A stretch of DNA of 6,044 nucleotides from Clostridiales bacterium (lineage in GTDB: Bacteria > Bacillota_A > Clostridia > Peptostreptococcales > Anaerovoracaceae): NCBI GenBank assembly GCA_015058265.1, contig SVCR01000113.1, forward strand, positions 1 to 6,044, given 5' to 3'. Both the position numbers and the translations under genes were made by a program. Positions 1 through 4,128 of the stretch are shown piece after piece. The notes under the pieces were generated by a model, which saw only the letters and a program-made list of their open reading frames with translations, was not told the origin of the DNA and did not search any database. Each line of letters opens with the position of its first letter. The stretch's first letter is position 1.

Positions 1-517
1 CAAGAGCGTATTTCGGACTTCCGTCAGCCCTCACCAGAAAAACGCCCGAAGCGCTGAGCATGGAGAACACGAATGTAAGTGAGATTATCCTGGCGTATGG
101 AAGAGCATATGGCATGACTGTTTCCGTACACCCCATCAAATCAAGAAGCGGATCAGTAAATAGAAGCAAAGGAAGCATAGTGATCAGACCGCATATAACC
201 ATCAGTCCGAAGCCTCCTCCTACTGCTTTTGCCGCCCCGTCTCTGTCGCCGCGTCCAAGACTTATATTCATCGCGGCTGATGGCCCGACTCCGCACATAA
301 GCGAGAGCGCGGTCACAAGTGTGATCACAGGAAATACGACATTAGTAGCCGCATTCCCTTGTACACCAAGCACATTCCCCACAAACAGCTGATCGACTAT
401 GTTGTAGACAGATGTTACCAGACTGCTCGCAAGTGAAGGTATGCAAAAGCTGACCAGCAATTTGCTGATCGGCTCGGTTTCAAGAGGATTATGCGTTGTT
501 CTGTTATCGCTCTGCAT
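1..517 (-). CDS. MATE family multidrug/cation-coupled exporter, N-terminal part (runs off left edge)
   Basis: This is an inner-membrane antiporter of the MATE family, which exports drugs or metabolites in exchange for Na+ or H+. The visible N-terminal 172 residues translate without a break. A polar N-terminus is followed by a first membrane segment around residues 18-50 containing IPSLASSLVTSVYNIVDQLF, the typical MATE helix 1 with its Asp. Further segments lie at about 59-80, 98-120 and 141-162. The loop SLGRGDRDGAAKAVG (about 86-100) is the conserved MATE connection between helices 2 and 3. The family is about 440-460 residues, so roughly 60% lies beyond position 1. The start is the ATG at 517-515. 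No other ATG precedes it in frame and an in-frame TAA lies near position 570, but no Shine-Dalgarno is visible. A GC-rich hairpin (531-556) lies 13 bases upstream. The substrate cannot be told from this part. Confidence 0.9.
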   Translation of the reverse strand, partial: MQSDNRTTHNPLETEPISKLLVSFCIPSLASSLVTSVYNIVDQLFVGNVLGVQGNAATNVVFPVITLVTALSLMCGVGPSAAMNISLGRGDRDGAAKAVGGGFGLMVICGLITMLPLLLFTDPLLDLMGCTETVMPYALPYARIISLTFVFSMLSASGVFLVRADGSPKYAL

Positions 518-530
518 GTTAATAGTATCA

Positions 531-561
531 GGGGATCGGAGCGGTTCTCCGACCCCTTTTT
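531..561 (+). terminator. GC-rich hairpin with T5 tract, immediately upstream of the MATE start codon
   Basis: On the plus strand GGGG-A-TCGGAG (531-541) pairs with CTCCGA-CCCC (547-556). There is a single bulged A and a five-base loop CGGTT, and TTTTT follows at 557-561. The form is a textbook intrinsic terminator, but it points rightward and no plus-strand gene precedes it. Read leftward it has no U-tract and lies between the LRR gene and the MATE start, where it would fold in the MATE leader if transcription begins at the -10 near 568-573. Its role (antisense terminator, leader structure, or REP-like palindrome sharing the CGGTTCT core with the element at 4085-4118) is undecided. Confidence 0.5.
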
Positions 562-567
562 GACATT

Positions 568-576
568 ATCATAGCA
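568..576 (-). promoter_or_regulatory. Putative extended -10 promoter for the MATE gene
   Basis: On the minus strand TGC-TATGAT forms an extended -10 (TGn plus a five-of-six match to TATAAT). No good -35 is seen at 16-18 bases, which is compatible with extended -10 promoters. Transcription would start near 561, giving a leader of about 44 nt that begins with the hairpin at 556-531. A second extended -10-like string, TGA-TACTAT, lies directly before the ATG (about 522-530) and could instead give a nearly leaderless transcript. Confidence 0.35.
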
Positions 577-638
577 CTATGCTCATCTCAGCTGATGTGA
601 AGCAATGGCATAGGTGTTGAATGTAGGTCTTTGGTTTA

Positions 639-1067
639 TTACTTGTAGACAACCTTTACTACATGCTCATTTGAGTGTGATCCGCTCGGTGCGAGACCGT
701 CTTTTGAGAGGATCTCTTTAATCGCATTGTCGACATAGGAGCCTTCAGTACAGCGGATCTCAGGCATGTACATTTTTGAATCTATCGTATGCTTGAACGT
801 GACGTTTGACTCGGTCTTCCTGACAAGCGCGTCTTCTCCGAGTTCTTCCAGGCTGTCCGGAACATCTATAAACTCGAGATTCACACATCCGTTAACGCTG
901 TATGCGCCGATCTTCTTAAGACCTTCCGGCAGGATGAGACCTGTCAGTGCTTTGTTTTTGTAGAATGCCTGTCTGGCGATCTCTGTTACTCCTTCAGGTA
1001 CTGTAACAATACCTTCACAGGTCTTTCCGTCTTTGACTACTCCGTTTTCAATGATCAGTCCTTCCAT
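639..1067 (-). CDS. Short leucine-rich repeat protein, LRR_5/BspA-like
   Basis: This 142-residue protein consists of leucine-rich repeats of the Treponema/BspA type (LRR_5). That family usually mediates protein-protein contacts, often at the cell surface. Three repeats are spaced exactly 23 residues apart: VPEGVTEIARQAF (23-35), LPEGLKKIGAYSV (46-58) and VPDSLEELGEDAL (69-81). They are followed by a basic/polar tail with no recognised domain. There is no signal peptide, anchor or membrane helix, so a cytosolic location is inferred, unlike the large secreted BspA proteins. The start is ATG at 1067, preceded by GAAAGGAG with a five-base spacer. A GTG two codons earlier overlaps that Shine-Dalgarno and is unlikely to be used. 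A terminator hairpin lies just upstream (1094-1129), so expression may depend on readthrough. Function and partner are unknown. Confidence 0.75.
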   Translation of the reverse strand: MEGLIIENGVVKDGKTCEGIVTVPEGVTEIARQAFYKNKALTGLILPEGLKKIGAYSVNGCVNLEFIDVPDSLEELGEDALVRKTESNVTFKHTIDSKMYMPEIRCTEGSYVDNAIKEILSKDGLAPSGSHSNEHVVKVVYK

Positions 1068-1093
1068 GATCACTCCTTTCGCTGTCTCCTATC

Positions 1094-1129
1094 AAAAAAG
1101 CGCAAGACCGGGATATCCGGACTTACGCT
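1094..1129 (-). terminator. Intrinsic terminator between the 121-aa gene and the LRR gene (possible attenuator)
   Basis: On the minus strand AGCG-x-AAG-x-CCGG pairs with itself across the loop ATATC, with two single mismatches, and is followed by TTTTTT (1099-1094). It lies about 65 bases downstream of the stop of the 121-residue gene. The U-tract ends only 26 bases before the LRR start codon, which leaves no room for a full promoter after it. The LRR gene is therefore either read through this structure or transcribed from a promoter in or upstream of it (1130-1193), in which case the hairpin would sit in its leader. Confidence 0.75.
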
Positions 1130-1193
1130 CATGCTGCTCGATATATTCAATTGTATTCACACATCACGCACTGATACAGTAGCGCAGGCTACA

Positions 1194-1559
1194 CTAATCC
1201 CATTTGTCATCCTGAAGCCTGTCAGCCTTGGTGAACGCATAGAACATATTATAGACTACCTTATACTGCTCTGCTGCAGCGTCGCTGTCTGCTACGATAC
1301 GGACGACCTTCGGCAGTTCATGCTCGTTCTGGAATTCTTTGACAGCCTGCTCTACCCAGTTCGCCCAGGTGAAATTATCAGAGGCCTTTTCTGCAAGCGG
1401 GAATGATCTGAAGCAGATCAGCTCTTTTCCCTCTGCCTCTGCAGCAGCAAGATGATTTTTGACATACGTTTTATATACATCCATCGATGGCTCACCTTCA
1501 GGACAAGCGATCGCGCTCTCGAACTCTTCAGCAGTACCTTTGATAACTTCCAGATTCAT
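1194..1559 (-). CDS. Uncharacterised 121-aa soluble protein, target candidate of the divergent LysR regulator
   Basis: I do not recognise this protein with certainty. It is a soluble, acidic protein of 121 residues with no signal peptide, membrane helix or cysteine cluster. A predicted strand-helix pattern includes GKELICFRSFPLAEKASDN (44-62), a helix WANWVEQAVKEFQNEH (65-80), a strand KVVRIVADS (84-92) and a helix to about 108, ending in the polar tail KADRLQDDKWD. The order FPL-helix-strand-VxxD/S-helix loosely resembles the C-terminal half of a macro (ADP-ribose-binding) domain, but the N-terminal ADP-ribose loop is not seen, so this is only a suggestion. The start is supported by GGAGG nine bases before ATG 1559. 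It is transcribed away from the LysR gene from a promoter whose -35 lies inside an inverted repeat, so it is probably controlled by that regulator. Confidence 0.7.
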   Translation of the reverse strand: MNLEVIKGTAEEFESAIACPEGEPSMDVYKTYVKNHLAAAEAEGKELICFRSFPLAEKASDNFTWANWVEQAVKEFQNEHELPKVVRIVADSDAAAEQYKVVYNMFYAFTKADRLQDDKWD

Positions 1560-1590
1560 ATTTGTTCCCTCCGTATATGGATTTGATCAG

Positions 1591-1620
1591 ATTGTATCTT
1601 AAGCTTAACACTTTTGTTAA
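1591..1620 (-). promoter_or_regulatory. Promoter of the 121-aa gene
   Basis: On the minus strand a -35 TTAACA (1620-1615, five of six to TTGACA) and a -10 TACAAT (1596-1591, five of six to TATAAT) are separated by 18 bases. Transcription would start near 1584, leaving a leader of about 25 nt with GGAGG before ATG 1559. The -35 lies within the right arm of the inverted repeat at 1604-1621, so a bound regulator would touch RNA polymerase there. Confidence 0.6.
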
Positions 1621-1621
1621 G
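1599..1621. promoter_or_regulatory. Putative LysR-type operator: CTTAAC-N6-GTTAAG inverted repeat
   Basis: CTTAAC (1604-1609) and GTTAAG (1616-1621) form a perfect 6-base inverted repeat with a 6-base spacer. It contains the T-N11-A pattern recognised by many LysR-family proteins. Overlapping it on the left is a perfect 10-base palindrome, TTAAGCTTAA (1599-1608), and on the right AAGTAACTT (1619-1627), an odd-centred palindrome. The CTTAA/TTAAG half-sites therefore recur about every 8-16 bases. The position between the divergent LysR gene and its neighbour, over the neighbour's -35, suggests a binding site for the encoded regulator. This is inference from layout. Confidence 0.5.
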
Positions 1622-1653
1622 TAACTTACTATACACATCATTCAGTAAAATTC

Positions 1654-1662
1654 TGTTATAAT
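1654..1662 (+). promoter_or_regulatory. Extended -10 promoter of the LysR gene
   Basis: TGT-TATAAT at 1654-1662 is a perfect -10 with the TGn extension. No convincing -35 is present about 17 bases upstream. Transcription would start near 1669, giving a leader of about 55 nt before ATG 1725. The operator-like repeat ends 33 bases upstream of this element. Confidence 0.6.
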
Positions 1663-1724
1663 AATCTGGCAGATAGTTGCCGTACTTATTAATAGCAGAA
1701 CAGTATTCCCAACGGAGGCAGCTG

Positions 1725-2645
1725 ATGGATTCTCATAATATTCCTAACATAACTTCGCAGCAGATACAGATCTTTATCAAGGCTGTTGAACTGAGAAATT
1801 TTACTAAAGTTGCTAATTACCTTAACTACACCCCTTCCATGATAAGCAAGACCATTGCTTCTCTTGAGGATGAACTTGGGATCAAGCTATTCACGCGAAA
1901 ACCTCACGAACTGGTCCCTACTCCGGCAGCCAGCATGCTCGCCAAGGAATGGCGCCATTTCATCGCTTCATTCACAAGCAGCATCACAAGAGCAAGAGCT
2001 TATCAGAAGGAACTGGAATCGCAGATCGTTCTTGGCTTTGTCGATTCTTCGGATCAAGTCGACAAAATGATCAGTTCTGCTATAAAAAAATACTCCTCCA
2101 GGCACCCTGAAATCAGGATAACAGCAGAGAAACACGATATGCACCGTTCTGCTGAGCTTCTTAACTCGGGCATGCTGGATGTCATACTCACCAGTGAGAC
2201 TGAGGTGCCTTATCTTGACAGTCACGATCTCATGTGGGAAAAGACAGTCGACACACATGTAGCGGTTTATGTTCCACGGACCAATGCATTATTCAATCGC
2301 GACTCAATAGATATACATGACCTCAAAAATCAGGAACTGCTGTCTCTTGATCCCATGATGCACCCGACGTATTCGGAGTGGATGTTCGGCTTCTGTGCAG
2401 ATAAAGGCTTCGTTCCGAACGTTATCGCAACTTTCAGGACTGTAAGGTCACTCAGGTTCAGTCTAAACCTGATGGATGCAGTATTCATCGGAGACTCGAT
2501 CAACGCAGACTGGTGTAACGACGATCTTAAGCAGTTCATTTTGCCGGACAAATCCTTTACGCTTGTCGCCTGTCGCAGGGAATCAACAGAAGCGATCAAA
2601 GAGTTCAAGGACTATCTCAAGTCCATTTATCCTTCAGAACTATAA
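1725..2645 (+). CDS. LysR-family transcriptional regulator
   Basis: This is a DNA-binding regulator of the LysR family with 306 residues, a normal length. The N-terminal winged helix-turn-helix spans about residues 9-68: FIKAVELRNFTKVANYLNYT, then PSMISKTIASLEDELGIKLF, then the wing TRKPHELVPTPAA. A linker helix follows to about 97. The remaining part is a periplasmic-binding-protein-like effector domain, beginning with the strand IVLGFVDSSD at about 101 and continuing through GMLDVILTSE and AVYVPRTNALF. The start is ATG 1725, with GGAGG six bases upstream. An in-frame TTG at 1677 would add 16 residues lacking family similarity and has no ribosome site. The gene is divergent from the 121-residue gene, and an inverted repeat lies between them, so autoregulation plus control of that neighbour is likely. 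The effector is unknown. Control of the molybdenum hydroxylase operon to the right is possible but nothing here shows it. Confidence 0.92.
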   Translation: MDSHNIPNITSQQIQIFIKAVELRNFTKVANYLNYTPSMISKTIASLEDELGIKLFTRKPHELVPTPAASMLAKEWRHFIASFTSSITRARAYQKELESQIVLGFVDSSDQVDKMISSAIKKYSSRHPEIRITAEKHDMHRSAELLNSGMLDVILTSETEVPYLDSHDLMWEKTVDTHVAVYVPRTNALFNRDSIDIHDLKNQELLSLDPMMHPTYSEWMFGFCADKGFVPNVIATFRTVRSLRFSLNLMDAVFIGDSINADWCNDDLKQFILPDKSFTLVACRRESTEAIKEFKDYLKSIYPSEL

Positions 2646-2673
2646 GGAGACACAGAATCTTCCCCCTGTCTCC
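2646..2673. repeat. GGAGACA...TGTCTCC palindromic repeat, copy A
   Basis: Directly after the LysR stop codon, GGAGACA (2646-2652) is mirrored by TGTCTCC (2667-2673) around a core CAGAATCTTCCCCC (2653-2666). The same arms and a nearly identical core (CAGAACCGTCCCC) recur in the same orientation at 4092-4118. The element is not followed by a T-run and lies just before the real terminator. It resembles REP-type extragenic palindromes, which are dispersed short repeats often mobilised by Y1/RAYT transposases. No such transposase is in this window. Confidence 0.65.
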
Positions 2674-2675
2674 AT

Positions 2676-2709
2676 ACAGAAAGGGCACCATGCGGCGCCC
2701 TTTTTCTGT
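2676..2709 (+). terminator. Intrinsic terminator of the LysR gene
   Basis: ACAGAAAGGGC (2676-2686) pairs with GCCCTTTTTCTGT (2697-2709). The GGGC-x-CC/GG-x-GCCC inner stem has one mismatch and a small loop, ATGC. The descending arm contains TTTTT at 2701-2705. It lies 31 bases after the LysR stop and faces the minus-strand terminator at 2811-2845, so the two convergent units are insulated from each other. Confidence 0.8.
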
Positions 2710-2733
2710 CTTTTCAAAGTGTTTACTTATTTG

Positions 2734-2807
2734 CTGTCTCCTGTTCTCTGAGCTGTCTCCAGAGATTTTCAGGATCGATATGGATCTGATGCGGTCGCCT
2801 CCTGTCT
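2734..2807. repeat. Degenerate CTGTCTCC repeat fragments in the convergent intergenic region
   Basis: CTGTCTCC occurs at 2734-2741 and again at 2753-2760, and CCTGTCTC occurs at 2801-2808. These match the right arm of the palindromes at 2646-2673 and 4085-4118. The stretch TGTTCTCTGAGCTGTCTCC (2742-2760) resembles the reverse complement of the 4085-4118 element with several changes. The 2646-2835 gap holds no credible gene. It contains copy A, the LysR terminator, these fragments and the opposing terminator. Confidence 0.45.
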
Positions 2808-2810
2808 CAG

Positions 2811-2845
2811 AAAGAAAAAAGACCCGAGACGAATCTCAAGGTCTT
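2811..2845 (-). terminator. Intrinsic terminator of the leftward operon, overlapping the end of the TylF-like gene
   Basis: On the minus strand AGACC (2844-2840) pairs with GGTCT (2824-2820). An inner GAGA/TCTC stem (2837-2834 with 2829-2826) is capped by a TTCG tetraloop. Unpaired TT and G lie between the two stems. TTTTTT follows immediately (2820-2815). The stem begins within the last codons of the gene whose stop is at 2838-2836, so the terminator partly overlaps the coding sequence. Confidence 0.88.
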
Positions 2846-3732
2846 GTTATCATTATCGTGCCATCGATGTCACAAAGCGGTGTGATCAGAAAAGCTCCAT
2901 ACTCTGCTTCAAGATCATCTACAGCTTGTCTTACGCTACGGCTTCGCCCGTTCTCATATCCCGATACGAGAATCACTCCACCCTTCGCCATTCGCGGGAA
3001 GAAATACTGCAGGCCGGTGTATGTCGGCTGATATAGTCCTGTATCGATATGTACAAGCGCAAAGGTGTCCTCCAGATCAAAGGCAGTCTCAGGGAACCAG
3101 CCTTTAACTATAGTCACCTGCTCTTCGTAAGGCATTCTTCCGAGCAGCCTGTCCTCAAAACTCTTAAGTTCCAGCGGAGACATTGCATATTCTCCTGTCT
3201 TGGCTTCTGAAAGGCCCATCTCCTGCTCTCTGGCAATATCTCTCGGATCATATCCTGTAAATGTATCGAACAGATACAGCTTACGATCCGGCATAAGTGC
3301 ATTCATCTGCCACGAAACATCGCCTCTGTAGGATCCGAGATCTGCAGCTGCCCCTTCTACACCGAGTGAGTCAAGCCTCCATGCCAGTTTGCGAATTGCG
3401 GCTGTTTTGAGGGAGAATCCTTTGTAAAACTCTCTGAGCGATACTACCTCTCCCTGATAGTCCGCGCTGAACAGCTGATATTTCAGTTTTTCATCATCTT
3501 CATCATTGTCCGCGGCAAGCACTATCAGTTCGGGATCAAAACTCGCCACAGCCTCAACAGGCATCACCGGCATGTCATCGATGGTATCAAGGATATTACC
3601 GGCTTCGTCATATACGTTCCACGCAGCCCTGATAGGTGTTCCGAAACCGATAAGCTTGTATTCCTTAGGATCGAGCAGATCCGCTGCTGTGAAGGCAAGA
3701 TTGTCAAGGCCAGCTATGATCACTGTTTTCAT
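2836..3732 (-). CDS. TylF/MycF-like methyltransferase with N-terminal Rossmann-like domain, altered metal site
   Basis: This 298-residue protein has two parts. Residues 1-105 begin with KTVIIAGLDNLAFTAADLL and include LIVLAADNDEDD. They look like the nucleotide-binding Rossmann-like domain often joined to clostridial sugar- or polysaccharide-modifying enzymes. Residues about 108-298 match the TylF family of S-adenosylmethionine-dependent O-methyltransferases: a SAM loop AADLGSYRGDVS (129-140), LYLFDTFTGYDPRD (152-165), WFPETAFDL, VHIDTGLYQPTYTGLQYFFP (227-246) and GGVILVSGYENGR (251-263). In the family these last two are normally close to DxDLYxxT and a (D/H)DY that bind Mg2+. Here the second Asp is Gly (232) and the DD/HD pair is Ser-Gly (257-258). 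Activity is therefore uncertain and the acceptor unknown. GGAGG lies seven bases before ATG 3732. The gene follows the Cys-rich gene by 17 bases and is surely co-transcribed with it. Confidence 0.82.
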   Translation of the reverse strand: MKTVIIAGLDNLAFTAADLLDPKEYKLIGFGTPIRAAWNVYDEAGNILDTIDDMPVMPVEAVASFDPELIVLAADNDEDDEKLKYQLFSADYQGEVVSLREFYKGFSLKTAAIRKLAWRLDSLGVEGAAADLGSYRGDVSWQMNALMPDRKLYLFDTFTGYDPRDIAREQEMGLSEAKTGEYAMSPLELKSFEDRLLGRMPYEEQVTIVKGWFPETAFDLEDTFALVHIDTGLYQPTYTGLQYFFPRMAKGGVILVSGYENGRSRSVRQAVDDLEAEYGAFLITPLCDIDGTIMITRP

Positions 3733-3749
3733 TTTTGATCCTCCAGTAT

Positions 3750-4061
3750 CTATATCAATGAAGCAGCATTTGTTCTCACGCTTGCTATGCTGCTGTTATA
3801 TTCACCGTTATAAATGCATCCGTCATCCTTGCTGTGATACCTGCAGGTATCGCAGCTGACATCTATCGTTCTCTCAGCCGGGTTGCCTTCTGCGTGTTCA
3901 CATTCCATCTTGTGTGAAACGAAGACCTGGATACACAGGCCGTTTACAAAATTCACTGAGATCATGCCTCTGCCGCAGGACCGGCACTTGTAGTTCTCGC
4001 AGGCCTTTTCCTGAATAAAGTGCCCGTTTTCAACTTCTGTTCTTCTGAGTCTGTGGCCCAT
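3750..4061 (-). CDS. Small cysteine-rich protein, putative zinc ribbon, function unknown
   Basis: This 103-residue protein has no family I can name. It carries two CxxC knuckles, C26-RS-C29 followed by G, and C70-DT-C73 followed by RYH. Other candidate ligands are C21, C43, C54, H56, H76 and C82. This arrangement suggests one or two structural zinc (or iron-sulfur) sites. No signal peptide or membrane helix is seen, so it is probably cytosolic. The first 20 residues are basic and polar (MGHRLRRTEVENGHFIQEKA), and the C-terminus after about 85 is Ser/Ala rich. GGAGG stands five bases before ATG 4061. The gene lies between the molybdenum hydroxylase and the TylF-like gene, and overlaps neither. 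The 17-base gap to the latter marks a shared transcript. A role in metal handling or maturation of the hydroxylase would be a guess from position only. Confidence 0.75.
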   Translation of the reverse strand: MGHRLRRTEVENGHFIQEKACENYKCRSCGRGMISVNFVNGLCIQVFVSHKMECEHAEGNPAERTIDVSCDTCRYHSKDDGCIYNGEYNSSIASVRTNAASLI

Positions 4062-4084
4062 ATTTTCCTCCGTCAGGTAGTTAG

Positions 4085-4118
4085 GGAGACAGGAGACACA
4101 GAACCGTCCCCTGTCTCC
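4085..4118. repeat. GGAGACA...TGTCTCC palindromic repeat, copy B (REP-like)
   Basis: GGAGACAGG-A-GAC (4085-4097) pairs with GTC-C-CCTGTCTCC (4106-4118). This gives 12 base pairs with one mismatch around the loop ACAGAACC. Within it, 4092-4118 is the same 27-28 base unit as copy A at 2646-2673, in the same orientation, plus an extra GGAGACA at the left end. It occupies the 67-base gap between the end of the hydroxylase gene and the start of the Cys-rich gene. It has no T-run on either strand, so it is not a standard intrinsic terminator. It might stabilise or partly terminate the message between the two genes. Confidence 0.75.
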
Positions 4119-4128
4119 GTTTCAGTTA

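Noticed and set aside
60..392. Plus-strand open frame of 110 codons
   Set aside because: It is antisense to the MATE coding sequence, which has clear family similarity. The open frame has no ribosome site and a low-complexity Pro/Ser product.
1068..1073. GTG start of the LRR gene two codons upstream of ATG 1067
   Set aside because: The GTG overlaps the AGGAG ribosome site, so the site can only serve the ATG at 1067.
1677..1724. TTG start adding 16 residues to the LysR protein
   Set aside because: No Shine-Dalgarno precedes it. The ATG at 1725 has GGAGG at the right distance and gives the normal LysR N-terminus.
2646..2808. Repeated CTGTCTCC strings as a CRISPR array
   Set aside because: The units are only 7-8 bases, unevenly spaced, and lie within palindromes. 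There are no constant repeats or equal spacers and no cas gene.
2690..3031. Plus-strand open frame of 113 codons running through the convergent region
   Set aside because: It begins inside the LysR terminator hairpin and continues antisense through the TylF-like gene. It has no ribosome site or recognisable product.
4085..4118. Palindrome read as an intrinsic terminator of the hydroxylase gene
   Set aside because: The stem is strong, but no U-tract follows on either strand, so it is recorded as a repeat.
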